A stretch of DNA of 64,000 nucleotides from Microcystis viridis FACHB-1342 (GCF_014698335.1 NZ_JACJSV010000007.1:1-64000), one strand, 5' to 3'; counted from the first letter of the stretch, positions 44,939 through 54,447 are shown. Notes: a model not told the origin generated them from the sequence alone. Made by a program: numbers and translations.

Positions 44939-45508
44939 ATGACAGTAGAAGTTAAATTTAACTCGTTTCAACTCAGCGATGAACAGTTCTTTCAACTTTG
45001 TCAGGATAACCGAGATTTACGCTTGGAACGCAACCCAAAAGGAGATTTAATTATTATGCCACCGACTGGAGGAGAAACCAGCAATTCTAACGCTGGAATC
45101 ACTGCCCAATTATGGTTATGGAATAACCTACATAAATTAGGTGTAGTTTTTGATTCTTCTGGAGGATTTAAACTACCTAACGGGGCCGATCGCTCTCCCG
45201 ATGCTGCTTGGATACCTTTAGAAAAATGGCAAGCTTTAACCCCGCAACAAAAGGAAAGATTTTTACCTCTATCTCCCGATTTTGTCATTGAATTAATGTC
45301 TCCTAGTGACAACATAGAAACCGCTAGGAAAAAAATGCAGGAATATTTAGATAATGGGACTCGTTTGGGTTGGTTAATCAATAGAAAAACTAGAGAAGTA
45401 GAAATTTATCGTCAAGGACAGGCAGTAGAAATTTTAACTAATCCAGAGAGTTTATCGGGGGAAAATATTTTATCTCAATTTGTCTTAGAACTTGATAATA
45501 TTTGGTAA
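44939..45508 (+). CDS. Uma2 family (DUF820) PD-(D/E)XK protein, tandem copy 1
   Basis: A 189-residue Uma2 protein from ATG 44939 (TTG 44927 also in frame). The putative restriction-endonuclease-like core is RSPDAAWIPLEKW, FVIELMSPSDNIETARKKM and LGWLINRKTREVEIYR. The family is greatly expanded in cyanobacteria and its targets are unknown. It shares a nearly identical 3' two-thirds with the next gene, 26 bases downstream, showing recent tandem duplication or gene conversion. Confidence 0.88.
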   Translation: MTVEVKFNSFQLSDEQFFQLCQDNRDLRLERNPKGDLIIMPPTGGETSNSNAGITAQLWLWNNLHKLGVVFDSSGGFKLPNGADRSPDAAWIPLEKWQALTPQQKERFLPLSPDFVIELMSPSDNIETARKKMQEYLDNGTRLGWLINRKTREVEIYRQGQAVEILTNPESLSGENILSQFVLELDNIW

Positions 45509-45534
45509 TTCTATAATCCTATAAAAGAGAATCT

Positions 45535-46110
45535 ATGATGACAGTAGTAGAAATTAAATTTGAATCTTGGCAACTCAGCGATGAACAGTTTTTTCAACTT
45601 TGTCAGGATAACCGAGATTTACGTTTGGAACGCAGCGCCAAAGGAGATTTAATTATTATGCCACCAACCGGAGGAAAAACGGGCAATAGTAACGGTAGAA
45701 TCACCCAAAAATTATTTAATTGGTCAGATAATAATGGTACGGGTATCGCTTTTGATTCTTCTGGAGGATTTAAACTACCGAATGGGGCCGATCGCTCTCC
45801 CGATGCTGCTTGGATACCTTTAGAAAAATGGCAAGCTTTAACCCCGCAACAAAAGGAAAGATTTTTACCTCTATCTCCCGATTTTGTCATTGAATTAATG
45901 TCTCCTAGTGATAGCCTAGAAACCGCTAGGAAAAAAATGCAGGAATATTTAGATAATGGGACTCGTTTAGGTTGGTTAATCAATAGAAAAACTAGAGAAG
46001 TGGAAATTTATCGTCAAGGACAGGCAGTAAAAATTTTAACTAATCCAGAGAGTTTATCGGGGGAAAGTATTCTGCCAGAATTTAGTTTAAATCTTACTTT
46101 GATTTGGTAA
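45535..46110 (+). CDS. Uma2 family (DUF820) PD-(D/E)XK protein, tandem copy 2
   Basis: 191 residues. From FDSSGGFKLPNGADRS to the end it is almost the same as the preceding gene, while the block after PPTGG (GKTGNSNGRITQKLFNWSDN versus GETSNSNAGITAQLWLWNNL) differs. The proposed catalytic residues in RSPDAAW and FVIELMS are kept. ATG ATG at 45535 offers two adjacent starts. Confidence 0.88.
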   Translation: MMTVVEIKFESWQLSDEQFFQLCQDNRDLRLERSAKGDLIIMPPTGGKTGNSNGRITQKLFNWSDNNGTGIAFDSSGGFKLPNGADRSPDAAWIPLEKWQALTPQQKERFLPLSPDFVIELMSPSDSLETARKKMQEYLDNGTRLGWLINRKTREVEIYRQGQAVKILTNPESLSGESILPEFSLNLTLIW

Positions 46111-46187
46111 ATCAGAGGTAGTGATTGCCGTTTAACGCTTGGCTTTGTTAGGCATTGTCTTCATCGATAAAACACCAAACTTTAGTT

Positions 46188-46655
46188 TTAAGGAAGATAG
46201 TCAGAATCAAGGATTTCTGCAAGGGCAAAGGGTGATTCAATTGGGAATAAATCAGCAGAGAGAAGATACTTTCTGACAGTATCTTCTCTGGCTGCTTGGT
46301 AACAATCTATCCAGATTTCAGGAATCAATCTTCTCAGACTTGGACTCTCCTTTAATAAGCGTTGAACTTGTCGGCGTTGTTCAACAATTGTGCTGCGCCA
46401 CCCTTGAGCGTTTGCTTCCTTTTCAGTTAGCCAGTAAGTCAATTTAAGCAAATGTTCGGCAATGACGGTTAAGCGACTTTCTAGTTCTCGTTTTTCACTC
46501 CTTCCCATCGTTTCAATTTCTTCGATCAAATTTTCTAAGTCTAATTTTTCAAAACGATGTTCTTTGAGTAAATTAGCGGTTTCTTGTAACCATCGGTAGA
46601 AATCTTCTTGATAAAGACTTTTACCTGAGGAAACTAAAGACTTTTCGATGCTCAT
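46188..46655 (-). CDS. DUF29 protein
   Basis: A 155-residue DUF29 protein, all-helical. LYQEDFYRWLQETANLLKEH, LDLENLIEEIETMGRSEKRE and LTVIAEHLLKLTYWL are the family pattern. DUF29 is abundant in cyanobacteria with no known activity. It lies between Uma2 genes and is convergent with the tandem pair. Confidence 0.9.
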   Translation of the reverse strand: MSIEKSLVSSGKSLYQEDFYRWLQETANLLKEHRFEKLDLENLIEEIETMGRSEKRELESRLTVIAEHLLKLTYWLTEKEANAQGWRSTIVEQRRQVQRLLKESPSLRRLIPEIWIDCYQAAREDTVRKYLLSADLFPIESPFALAEILDSDYLP

Positions 46656-46754
46656 TTGATGATGACCTAGAAAAAAGAATTCTTAGATAATTTTAAAGCG
46701 ACTCCCCGATCTCAAAAACATTGGCAGAATATCGCAGGATTACTCCTTAAAACA

Positions 46755-47354
46755 TCAGAGCTTTAAATTTAAGCTAAAATTAGGTAAAACATCTTCACCT
46801 GACAAATCAGTGGGATTTTCTAAGATATCTACTTCCTTTCCTTGACGATAAATTTCAACTTGCCGATTCTGGGGATCGATTAACCAGCCTAACCTTGCGC
46901 CATTTTCCCTATACTCAAGCAGTTTTTTCTGTAATTTGTCAAGACTATCGGATTCAGAGCGCAATTCCACCACAAAATCGGGACAGAGGGGAATAAATCC
47001 TTTTTTCTGCTTAGGGGTTAAAGATTCCCAGCGTTCTCGACTCACCCAAGATAGATCGGGAGAACGAATCGCCCCATTTGGCAGTATAAATCCAGTGGAA
47101 GAGTCAAACCCGACTCCTAAAGCTTCATTTTCTTCGCACCAGCGACCCAGTTGAGTCGTTAAGCTAAAATTTCGCTGTCCTGATTCGCCACCTGTCGGGG
47201 GATTCACGATTAATTCTCCTTGGGCTGTACGTTCTAATTTTAAGTCCCGGTTGACCTCCGCAAGGGCTTCAAACTGTTCAAGGGTGATAGAGAGAGCGAT
47301 CGCGCTAGGAATTTCTAAGGAGAGGGTTTCGGGTGAGGTAGTAACTGCTAACAT
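46755..47354 (-). CDS. Uma2 family (DUF820) PD-(D/E)XK protein
   Basis: A 199-residue Uma2 protein more distant from the tandem pair. Key segments: RSPDLSWVSRERW, FVVELRSESDSLDKLQKKL and LGWLIDPQNRQVEIYRQG. It is likely a metal-dependent nuclease-like fold. It reads away from the Hsp70-like gene at 47542. Confidence 0.88.
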   Translation of the reverse strand: MLAVTTSPETLSLEIPSAIALSITLEQFEALAEVNRDLKLERTAQGELIVNPPTGGESGQRNFSLTTQLGRWCEENEALGVGFDSSTGFILPNGAIRSPDLSWVSRERWESLTPKQKKGFIPLCPDFVVELRSESDSLDKLQKKLLEYRENGARLGWLIDPQNRQVEIYRQGKEVDILENPTDLSGEDVLPNFSLNLKL

Positions 47355-47541
47355 AATCCTTTGATCAGGTGCAACTTATACTATTAAAGATTATTGGTCA
47401 AGTTTCTGCACAGAATTCTTTAGCTTGCGCTGAACAAATTCCCGATTTTTTAGGGAAACTTCCACCTCAATCGGGCGGTTTCACTAAATAACAGGTTACA
47501 ATAGCCAATAATTAACTAAATTTACCTAAAAACTATCGATC

Positions 47542-49137
47542 GTGTTCTACGCTATTGATTTCGGAACCAGCAATACCGTCATTACTCGTTGGAATGGGGC
47601 GACAAATAGGGCCGAAACCGTGAAATTATCGGAGTTATCCCAACAAATAGCCGACAATCCGCCCCTAATTCCCAGTTTACTCTATATTAAATCAGCCAAT
47701 CCTCTGCAAGTAATTGCTGGTCAAGCAGTGCGCGATCGGGGTTTAGATATCGATCAAGATCCGCGTTTTTTTCGTCGCTTTAAACGAGGTATCGGGGCAA
47801 AAATTCAAGGATTTTTACCAGAATTAGAGGAAACTGTCCTCAGTTTCGAGGGGGTTGGTCAATGGTTCCTTGATAGCATCATCGACAACTTAAAAAACAC
47901 CACCTCGGAAACCCCCCAATCTCTAGTTTTAACCGTCCCCGTTGATAGTTTTGAAAGTTACCGCAATTGGTTAAGTAATGTTTGTCAGGGGTGGGAAATC
48001 GAACAAATTCGACTAATTGATGAACCCACGGCCGCCGCTTTGGGTTATGGAAGCACGGGTGATCAGGTAATTTTAGTGGTAGATTTTGGCGGTGGCACCC
48101 TCGATCTTTCTTTGGTACAATTAGATTTAGATAATCCTCAAAAAAATCAAGGTTTTATTCTCAAGTGGGGAGAAAAACTTTTAGGCAATAATTCCGCCCA
48201 AAAAACTAAACTAGCCAGAGTTTTAGCCAAGGCGGGGATAAATTTAGGGGGGTCAGATATCGATGATTGGATTGTCGATTATTTTGCCCAAAAGCAATCT
48301 TTAGCGAAAACTTCCTTGACTACTCGTCTAGCGGAAAGATTAAAAATTAAACTTTCTTCCCAATTAACCGCCGAGGAGGTATATTTTGATCAGGAAAATT
48401 TCGAGAGTTACGAGTTAAGCTTAGATCGAGAACAATTGACCGATATTCTCCAACAACAAAACTTTTTTAATCAATTAGATGATTTAATGACGGGAGTTTT
48501 GCAACAGGGAAGACGCAATGGAATTGAAGTTAGCGACATCGATGCGGTGTTATTAGTTGGGGGAACTGTACAAATTCCGGCGGTAAAAGATTGGGTGCGA
48601 CAGTATTTTGATAGTAGTAAAATTAAAGAGGATCGACCCTTTGAAGCGATCGCTTTGGGAGCGTTACAATTAACCCAAGGTTATCAAGTCAAAGATTTTC
48701 TCTATCATAGCTACGGCATTCGTTACTGGAATCGTCGCAAAAATGCCCACGCTTGGCATCCAATTATTAACTCTGGACAACCCTATCCCATGGAAAAACC
48801 CGTGGAATTAGTCCTAGGTGCTTCCGTGGACAATCAACCCAGCATTGAGTTAATTATCGGCGAATTAGGCACAGAAAGTGGAGCAATGGAGGTTTATTTT
48901 GATGGTGATAAATTAATTACTCGTTCCCTGAGTAATGGAGAAACTAGCGTCCAACCCTTAAATGATCGCGAGGGGGCCCGTTCGATCGCTAAACTCGATC
49001 CTTTAGGTTTCCGGGGTAAAGATCGCATTAAAGTGCAGTTCTGGATTGATGATCAGTGTTTTCTGCGGATTAATGTGGAAGATTTACTCAGTCAAGAATT
49101 GTTACTAAATAATCAAATAGTCACCAAATTAAGCTAG
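47542..49137 (+). CDS. Hsp70-family protein, short form
   Basis: A 531-residue Hsp70-like ATPase starting at GTG 47542. MFYAIDFGTSNTVITRW is the phosphate-1 loop, VILVVDFGGGTLDLSLVQL phosphate 2, and DAVLLVGGTVQIPAVKDWV the adenosine motif. The ~130-residue C-terminal part after ~390 is beta-rich (YGIRYWNRRKNAHAWHPIIN) and shorter than the DnaK substrate-binding domain with its lid. It is likely a specialised chaperone, common in cyanobacteria beside the canonical DnaKs. No J-protein or GrpE is nearby. Confidence 0.88.
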   Translation: MFYAIDFGTSNTVITRWNGATNRAETVKLSELSQQIADNPPLIPSLLYIKSANPLQVIAGQAVRDRGLDIDQDPRFFRRFKRGIGAKIQGFLPELEETVLSFEGVGQWFLDSIIDNLKNTTSETPQSLVLTVPVDSFESYRNWLSNVCQGWEIEQIRLIDEPTAAALGYGSTGDQVILVVDFGGGTLDLSLVQLDLDNPQKNQGFILKWGEKLLGNNSAQKTKLARVLAKAGINLGGSDIDDWIVDYFAQKQSLAKTSLTTRLAERLKIKLSSQLTAEEVYFDQENFESYELSLDREQLTDILQQQNFFNQLDDLMTGVLQQGRRNGIEVSDIDAVLLVGGTVQIPAVKDWVRQYFDSSKIKEDRPFEAIALGALQLTQGYQVKDFLYHSYGIRYWNRRKNAHAWHPIINSGQPYPMEKPVELVLGASVDNQPSIELIIGELGTESGAMEVYFDGDKLITRSLSNGETSVQPLNDREGARSIAKLDPLGFRGKDRIKVQFWIDDQCFLRINVEDLLSQELLLNNQIVTKLS

Positions 49138-49548
49138 GGTTTACGGCAAAAAGTTGCTCGTGGGGGCAGGGTGTGGGGTGTGGGGTGTGGGGTGTGGGGT
49201 TTTACCGATTTTTAGGTAGTCAGTTACCTAATTTTCAGGGAAAAAGTCCAGGGATTTTACCCCGGATCACTCCAATGGTCAACACTTTTTGAGGGAAAAA
49301 AGTCTAAAAGCCTTATCTAACAAGGTTTTTAGATTTATTCAGCAAACCCTACCTAATTTTTAGGAAAAAATTACCTGAATTTTACCCCCGCTTACTCCCA
49401 TATCTGGTACTTTTTGATTTCCAAAAAGTCTAAATTTTAGATTTATTCAGCCTGCTCTAAGCTAGACTTGGCTTCACCTAAAAATCAAGTGCAGACTCAT
49501 AGTAAGTTTGCACTGATATTATCGCAATATTCTGTTTTACTGGTGGCT
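49138..49548. repeat. Gene-free region with heptamers and a degenerate tandem duplication
   Basis: GGGTGTG heptamers lie at ~49166-49200. Two imperfect copies of a ~105-base unit follow, from CCTAATTTTCAGGGAAAAAG (49226) and CCTAATTTTTAGGAAAAAAT (49351), both containing ATTTTACCCC, ACTTTTTGA and AAAAAGTCTAAA. No coding potential noted. Confidence 0.5.
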
Positions 49549-49680
49549 TTATCGACTGTGATCGCGCACGGGGATCGGGATTAGTTCGGGTTCGGGTTCG
49601 GGTTCCGGACCAAAAACACTCTCGACCAGTTTGCGCGCCCATTCTCTCAATTTTTCTATCACTTCATCTAAATAGTCCAT
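49549..49680 (-). CDS. 43-residue conserved-looking small protein
   Basis: Reads MDYLDEVIEKLREWARKLVE, then SVFGPEPEPEPELIPIPVRD and a short HSR tail. An amphipathic helix is followed by a Pro-Glu repeat and the IPIPVRD motif, which I recall from short hypothetical proteins in many cyanobacteria. It lies between the Hsp70-like gene and cinA and is too short for common gene-calling cutoffs. The DNA between 49681 and cinA shows no other gene. Confidence 0.55.
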   Translation of the reverse strand: MDYLDEVIEKLREWARKLVESVFGPEPEPEPELIPIPVRDHSR

Positions 49681-49887
49681 TGACCAAATGGCTCCTTTGA
49701 GATACTAGCTATGAGTTTTCGTCGATTGATCCCCGCAACAGCCACGCAAAAGCTTGATTCTAGAGAATTTTAACTAATTTTTATCGTTTGGCTGTTCAAT
49801 CTGACGAACGGGGGAATCTATATCTTGTACTTATATTAAGCTTAACATAACTTTTTAGTCTGAGTATATATTCTTGGTAATTCTTTT

Positions 49888-51141
49888 TTAAGATATTGTT
49901 AATAAGTTCCGTCGTAGGCGATCGAGGGCGGTATAGGCACTAATCTGGCGAATGGTCAAGCGATCTCGATTTTCTCCGAAACGATGCTCTGATACAGTCA
50001 CTTTTCCGTCAGGACTGGCTAAACCGATATAAACTAGGCCCACGGGTTTTGTCTCACTGCCTCCTCCTGGTCCAGCAATACCCGTGATACTGATCCCCCA
50101 ATCGGTAGCGAGGCGTTTTTGCACTCCTAGAGCCATCTGTTGGGCAACAATGGCACTGACAGCCCCGACATTATTTAAATCCTGCTCATTTACGTCTAAG
50201 AGGGCAACTTTTACCCGATTATCGTAGGAAATAACCCCACCCCAAAAATAATCGGAACTGCCGGCGATTTGGGTGATAATTTCCCCTAATCCCCCTCCGG
50301 TACAGGATTCTGCCACACTCAAAGTTTGTTTTTGTCGCCGCAACAGTTCCCCCACTACCGAGGGTAAAGTATCATCATCGGCCCCAAAATAATCTAATCC
50401 GGCGATTTCCTTAATTTCCGTCGCTACCGGTTCAATTACCTGCAAAGCAGCCTGTAAAGAAGGGGCTTTCGTCGCAATTCGCAAACGCACTTCGCCTAAA
50501 CCAGCATAGGGGGCAACGGTGGGATTAGTCAGAGCGAATAAATGGGCTACTTTTTCCGCTAAAGCTGACTCACCGATACCGCGAAATTTCAGAGAACGAC
50601 TATAAATCCTCTCTTTGCCCCATCCTTGACTTTTTAGGTAAGGAATGGCCGTTTCTACCCACATTCTCTTCATTTCTGAGGGTACTCCGGGGAAAGTGAG
50701 AATAGTTATGTTAGTCTCTGGTTGCCAGATCATGCCGGGGGCGGTTCCGGTCGGATTTGGCAAAAAATCGGCTCCCACGGGTATTAAAGCCTGTTTACTG
50801 TTACTAGGAGGCATTTCTCGCCCTAAACTCGTAAATTTAGCCTCGATTTCTGCTAAAATCTCTTTATCTTCTCTAAGGGGCGTTTGGAAAAAATCGGCGA
50901 TTGTTTCTGTGGTTAAATCGTCGGGAGTAGGTCCCAGTCCCCCGGTAAAAATTAAAATTGAGGAACGTTCTCGGGCAATAGCGATCGCTTTTTTCAGTCT
51001 TTCTACATTATCCCCCACCACCGTTTGATAATAATGGGGAATGCCTAATTTTGCCAATTCTAGAGCTAAATATTGGGCGTTAGTATTAACTATATCCCCT
51101 AATAATAATTCCGTTCCTACACAAATAATTTCAGCGGCCAT
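49888..51141 (-). CDS. cinA: CinA: NMN deamidase / ADP-ribose pyrophosphatase
   Basis: About 417 residues from ATG 51141 (TTG 51153 also in frame). The N-terminal MoCF-like domain (MAAEIICVGTELLLGDIVNT, LIFTGGLGPTPDDLTTETIA) hydrolyses ADP-ribose in the family; the C-terminal CinA domain (LSVAESCTGGGLGEIITQIA, DWGISITGIAGPGGG) deamidates nicotinamide mononucleotide for NAD recycling. Length and motifs are standard. In some bacteria it is competence-linked. Confidence 0.94.
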   Translation of the reverse strand: MAAEIICVGTELLLGDIVNTNAQYLALELAKLGIPHYYQTVVGDNVERLKKAIAIARERSSILIFTGGLGPTPDDLTTETIADFFQTPLREDKEILAEIEAKFTSLGREMPPSNSKQALIPVGADFLPNPTGTAPGMIWQPETNITILTFPGVPSEMKRMWVETAIPYLKSQGWGKERIYSRSLKFRGIGESALAEKVAHLFALTNPTVAPYAGLGEVRLRIATKAPSLQAALQVIEPVATEIKEIAGLDYFGADDDTLPSVVGELLRRQKQTLSVAESCTGGGLGEIITQIAGSSDYFWGGVISYDNRVKVALLDVNEQDLNNVGAVSAIVAQQMALGVQKRLATDWGISITGIAGPGGGSETKPVGLVYIGLASPDGKVTVSEHRFGENRDRLTIRQISAYTALDRLRRNLLTIS

Positions 51142-51197
51142 AATTTTTGACAATTAGCTTAAGATTTTCAATTTTGATCATTAACTGATCTCCTGTC

Positions 51198-51230
51198 ACC
51201 ATCGTTCGATCGGGTTTAGGTAACGATGGT
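51198..51230. promoter_or_regulatory. Inverted repeat upstream of cinA
   Basis: ACCATCGTT (51198-51206) and AACGATGGT (51222-51230) form a perfect 9-base inverted repeat with a 15-base spacer. It sits ~57 bases before the cinA start and may be an operator or a leader hairpin. The rest of the gap to 51502 is AT-rich without a gene. Confidence 0.4.
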
Positions 51231-51502
51231 CATGGAAGTTAACCATATCAATGCGCTCCCACATTATACCAGTAAGCTATCAACAATCAAAGTCTTGTAT
51301 ATTAAATGCCACTTTTAATAACCAGATTTAGTATCACTACCCATTAGCAAACGTAAAATCAGCCTACCATTCCTCTACATAACAATAATTGATCATAATC
51401 AAGCATAACAAGGTATTGCCGATCATCACCTCTTCCTTCCTGCCATGACAAACCCCACCAAAATCATCTAAAATTAAAATGTCCACTAAATAATAAAATT
51501 CT

Positions 51503-53059
51503 ATGACTCGCTGGTTTAATATTGCCGGTCCCTGTTCCAACGATATCCACTATATGCTCTCTCCCACAGTACGATTACCAGATTTAGAGGAGCTAATTCA
51601 ACAACGTAGTTACTTTGTCCTACACGCACCACGACAAACGGGGAAAACCACCGCAATGTTAGCCCTAGCAAAACAACTTACTGCTACAGGAAATTATGCC
51701 GCAGTCATGGTATCAGTGGAAGTAGGAAGTGCATTTAATCATGATCCTACTGCCGCAGAATTGGCAATTTTAGGGGCATGGTATAATACAATAAATATTC
51801 GTTTACCTAAAGAATTGCAACCACCTGTAAAAGAATGGCAACAGAAAGAAGCAGGAAGCAGAATCAAGGCTTTTTTATCAGATTGGGCAAAAGCTATCAA
51901 TCGTCCCATAGTATTATTTATAGATGAAATTTACTCTTTACAAGACCAAACATTAATATCAGTTTTACGACAGTTAAGAGATGGTTTTCCTAACCGTCCT
52001 GAAAATTTTCCGACCTCAGTAGGATTAATTGGTTTACGAGATGTGCGAGATTATAAAGTAGCATCGGGAGGCAGTGATAGATTAAATACATCTAGTCCTT
52101 TTAATATAAAAGTTGCTTCTCTGACTATGCGAAATTTTAATCTTGCAGAAGTGGGAGAATTATATCAACAACATACAGCAGCAACCGGACAAATTTTCAC
52201 ACCAGAAGCAATAGAAACAGCTTATGATTTAACCCAAGGACAACCTTGGTTAGTTAATGCTTTGGCTAAAGAAGTTGTAGAAAAAATGTTAAAAGATAGA
52301 AGTATTGCTATTACAAAAGAACACATTTTAATAGCCAAAGAAATATTAATAGCTCGTCAGGATACTCACTTAGATAGTTTAGCAGAACGTTTAAGAGAAC
52401 CAAGAATTAAAGCCATTATTGAACCGATGTTAGCCGGTTTAGAATTAGGGAATATACCTAATGATGATATTCAATTTGTCATTGATTTGGGATTATGTAA
52501 AATGCACCCCTACGGAGGTTTAACTATTGCTAATCCCATTTATCGGGAAGTGTTACCCAGAGTATTAACAGTCACACCAATGGCATCTTTACCAATGATT
52601 GCACCGACTTGGTTAACACCAGAAGGGGAGTTAAATCTAGATGCTTTATTAACAGCATTTCTCAAATTTTGGCGACAGCACGGAGAACCGTTATTAGGTA
52701 GCACTGGCTATCATGAAATCGCACCGCATATTGTATTAATGGCTTTTTTACATCGTGTGATTAATGGTGGGGGAGTTTTAGAAAGGGAATATGCCATTGG
52801 TAGCGACAGAATGGATTTATGTTTACAGTATAAAGATGTAACTTTAGGGATTGAATTAAAAGTATGGCGGGATAAAAAACGCGATCCGCAAGCTGACGGA
52901 ATTGAACAATTAGAATCTTATTTAGGGCGTTTGGGTTTAGATTTTGGTTGGTTATTTATCTTTGATAGGCGGAAAAATGCTTTACCTATGGAAGAAAGGT
53001 TATCAACTGAAGTTGTGGTGACGGAAAATCAATATAGAATTACTGTGATTAGAGCTTGA
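51503..53059 (+). CDS. AAA-type ATPase fused to a PD-(D/E)XK nuclease-like domain, copy 1
   Basis: 518 residues. An N-terminal linker with a conserved start (MTRWFNIAGPC) leads to an archaeal-ATPase/STAND-like P-loop: Walker A HAPRQTGKTTAM near residue 42 and Walker B IVLFIDEIYSL near 140. A winged-helix region lies at ~290-370. The C-terminal ~110 residues form a PD-(D/E)XK domain: RMDLCLQYKDVTLGIELKVW carries the Asp and ExK. A near-copy lies at 55819. Here the residue after DEI is Tyr instead of Asp. Members are common in cyanobacteria; a defence or mobile-element role is inferred. Confidence 0.8.
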   Translation: MTRWFNIAGPCSNDIHYMLSPTVRLPDLEELIQQRSYFVLHAPRQTGKTTAMLALAKQLTATGNYAAVMVSVEVGSAFNHDPTAAELAILGAWYNTINIRLPKELQPPVKEWQQKEAGSRIKAFLSDWAKAINRPIVLFIDEIYSLQDQTLISVLRQLRDGFPNRPENFPTSVGLIGLRDVRDYKVASGGSDRLNTSSPFNIKVASLTMRNFNLAEVGELYQQHTAATGQIFTPEAIETAYDLTQGQPWLVNALAKEVVEKMLKDRSIAITKEHILIAKEILIARQDTHLDSLAERLREPRIKAIIEPMLAGLELGNIPNDDIQFVIDLGLCKMHPYGGLTIANPIYREVLPRVLTVTPMASLPMIAPTWLTPEGELNLDALLTAFLKFWRQHGEPLLGSTGYHEIAPHIVLMAFLHRVINGGGVLEREYAIGSDRMDLCLQYKDVTLGIELKVWRDKKRDPQADGIEQLESYLGRLGLDFGWLFIFDRRKNALPMEERLSTEVVVTENQYRITVIRA

Positions 53060-53183
53060 GTGTTTTAAATGAAGTATTTTTGGAAACAATGCTTTTTTCA
53101 AAGATATTTAACGGTGAATTTATAAGGTACGTTGCATTTAATTAACACACCCTACAGGATTGGCTGCTTAATTTTTATTTCAG

Positions 53184-53468
53184 CTATTCATAAACTTTAC
53201 TTCTATGGGCGATAAAAATTATCGTTACCAGTTTTAAATCATCATTAATTTCATAAATAACTCTATAGTCACCTACTCGATAACGATAATAACCTGATAA
53301 CTCACCTTTGAGAGATTTTATATTAGGATGATTACGAGGATTAATTTTTAAACGTTCAAAACATCTATCTAACTTTTTTTGTAAAGTAGCAGAAGCAGAT
53401 TCAAAAAACTCCCCTGCATCAATACTAATAACAACAGTATAATTAATATTTTCGTTTAAGTTTGTCAA
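53184..53468 (-). CDS. RelE/ParE-family toxin
   Basis: A 94-residue RelE-fold protein: LQKKLDRCFERLKINPRNHP, KSLKGELSGYYRYRVGDYRV and VTIIFIAHRSKVYE match the RelE/YoeB core of ribosome-dependent mRNA interferases, including the C-terminal His-Arg and Tyr. It overlaps the upstream antitoxin gene by 26 bases. Fragments of a GTTAGCG-type palindrome flank the module. Confidence 0.9.
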   Translation of the reverse strand: MTNLNENINYTVVISIDAGEFFESASATLQKKLDRCFERLKINPRNHPNIKSLKGELSGYYRYRVGDYRVIYEINDDLKLVTIIFIAHRSKVYE

Positions 53469-53670
53469 CAGTAATCACCTTTCCTTGTTTTACATTTTCT
53501 CTAGCATGATCAAAATTTTCTTTAAATCCTACAATCTCTAATAACTCTTGAGTAGCATCATCTTCTCTTGTTGCCAAATATGCTAAAAAATCAACTGCTA
53601 CGAGTAATTTTTCTGGTGACAGTTGTTCAACATATTTTTGGATTTGTTCACGAAGTTCTAACGTATTCAT
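53443..53670 (-). CDS. RelB-like antitoxin
   Basis: A 75-residue helical protein (REQIQKYVEQLSPEKLLVAV, ending VITVDKLKRKY) placed upstream of and overlapping the RelE toxin gene. The LSPEKLLVAVDFLAYL helix is typical of antitoxins paired with RelE in cyanobacteria. Expected to neutralise the toxin and repress the operon. Confidence 0.8.
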   Translation of the reverse strand: MNTLELREQIQKYVEQLSPEKLLVAVDFLAYLATREDDATQELLEIVGFKENFDHARENVKQGKVITVDKLKRKY

Positions 53671-53766
53671 AGATTATTTTGGTTATTTACCCAATTTGAT
53701 TATATCTGATTCTGATAAAATTTAGATCCCCGACTTCTGTTATTAATCTTCTGATGTAATAGATAA

Positions 53767-53931
53767 TTTGTAGGGTGTGTTAGCGACAGCGTAACGCACC
53801 TCATATTTACTAAATAATTTATTTTATTATGTTTTTAAAAATCTCATTTAATAATAATGGTGCGTTACGTCGCGTATTTAATTTATTTGTATATTTTATA
53901 ATCTTTTTGCGTTCCTAACGCACCCTACAAA
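53767..53931. mobile_element. Palindromic element with TTTGTAGGGTG ends (~165 bp)
   Basis: The left arm TTTGTAGGGTGTGTTAGCG pairs with the right arm, whose complement reads TTTGTAGGGTGCGTTAGG. Inside, GCGTAACGCACC pairs with GGTGCGTTACG, giving a nested hairpin. No coding capacity. A related fragment (AACACACCCTACAGGAT) occurs near 53145. Confidence 0.65.
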
Positions 53932-53952
53932 CTTAATATTTTCTTGTAACCT

Positions 53953-54447
53953 TTACAGGTTACAATCTACAAGTCTCGACGCGAGAGAAGACCCAAACGA
54001 AAAATCATTCCTAAAAAACCAAAAACCCCAACAATCACATGGGAGTTGGCCTTTAGGTGCTTTCATCTCAAAAGTAATATCAATGTAAGACAACCAGCTT
54101 CCTCCTTCTCTCCATCCTACCTTGTCCCCGAACTTTTCCCAGATTTCTCGGTTATATTCTCTCGTTCCCCCTAAACCCTGATAAATGCGTTTCTGAACAG
54201 AAAACCCAAATCTACCATTACTGTATTTTACCCACAATTGGTCAATGGTGCGGAGGTCTGCACAGGGAAAATTATCAATGTGTTCATTATCTAACCAACT
54301 TTCTTCTTCGAGGTTTGCAACCGCTAACATTACCCTTGCTGTTTCCTCATCCGCTTCTTTCCATTTCCCAGCTTTGAGTAAGTCACGGAGTTTGCTGTAG
54401 TCCATTCCTGCATCTGATTTTAATTCTACCTCTCGCTGTAAGCTCAT
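53953..54447 (-). CDS. GUN4-domain protein
   Basis: A 164-residue protein whose core is a GUN4 domain: DYSKLRDLLKAGKWKEADEE, then LRTIDQLWVKYSNGRFGFSV and QRIYQGLGGTREYNREIWEK. GUN4 binds porphyrins and activates Mg-chelatase in chlorophyll synthesis. Cyanobacteria also carry many stand-alone or fused GUN4 domains with other roles; this short form amid toxin-antitoxin genes is unlikely to be the main chelatase activator. The C-terminus (SFGSSLASRLVDCNL) is aberrant and may be truncated. Confidence 0.85.
   Translation of the reverse strand: MSLQREVELKSDAGMDYSKLRDLLKAGKWKEADEETARVMLAVANLEEESWLDNEHIDNFPCADLRTIDQLWVKYSNGRFGFSVQKRIYQGLGGTREYNREIWEKFGDKVGWREGGSWLSYIDITFEMKAPKGQLPCDCWGFWFFRNDFSFGSSLASRLVDCNL

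Noticed and set aside
49226..49448. Structured non-coding RNA in the Hsp70-cinA gap
   Set aside because: The repeated blocks look like a degenerate tandem duplication of AT-rich filler; no compensating stems were found.
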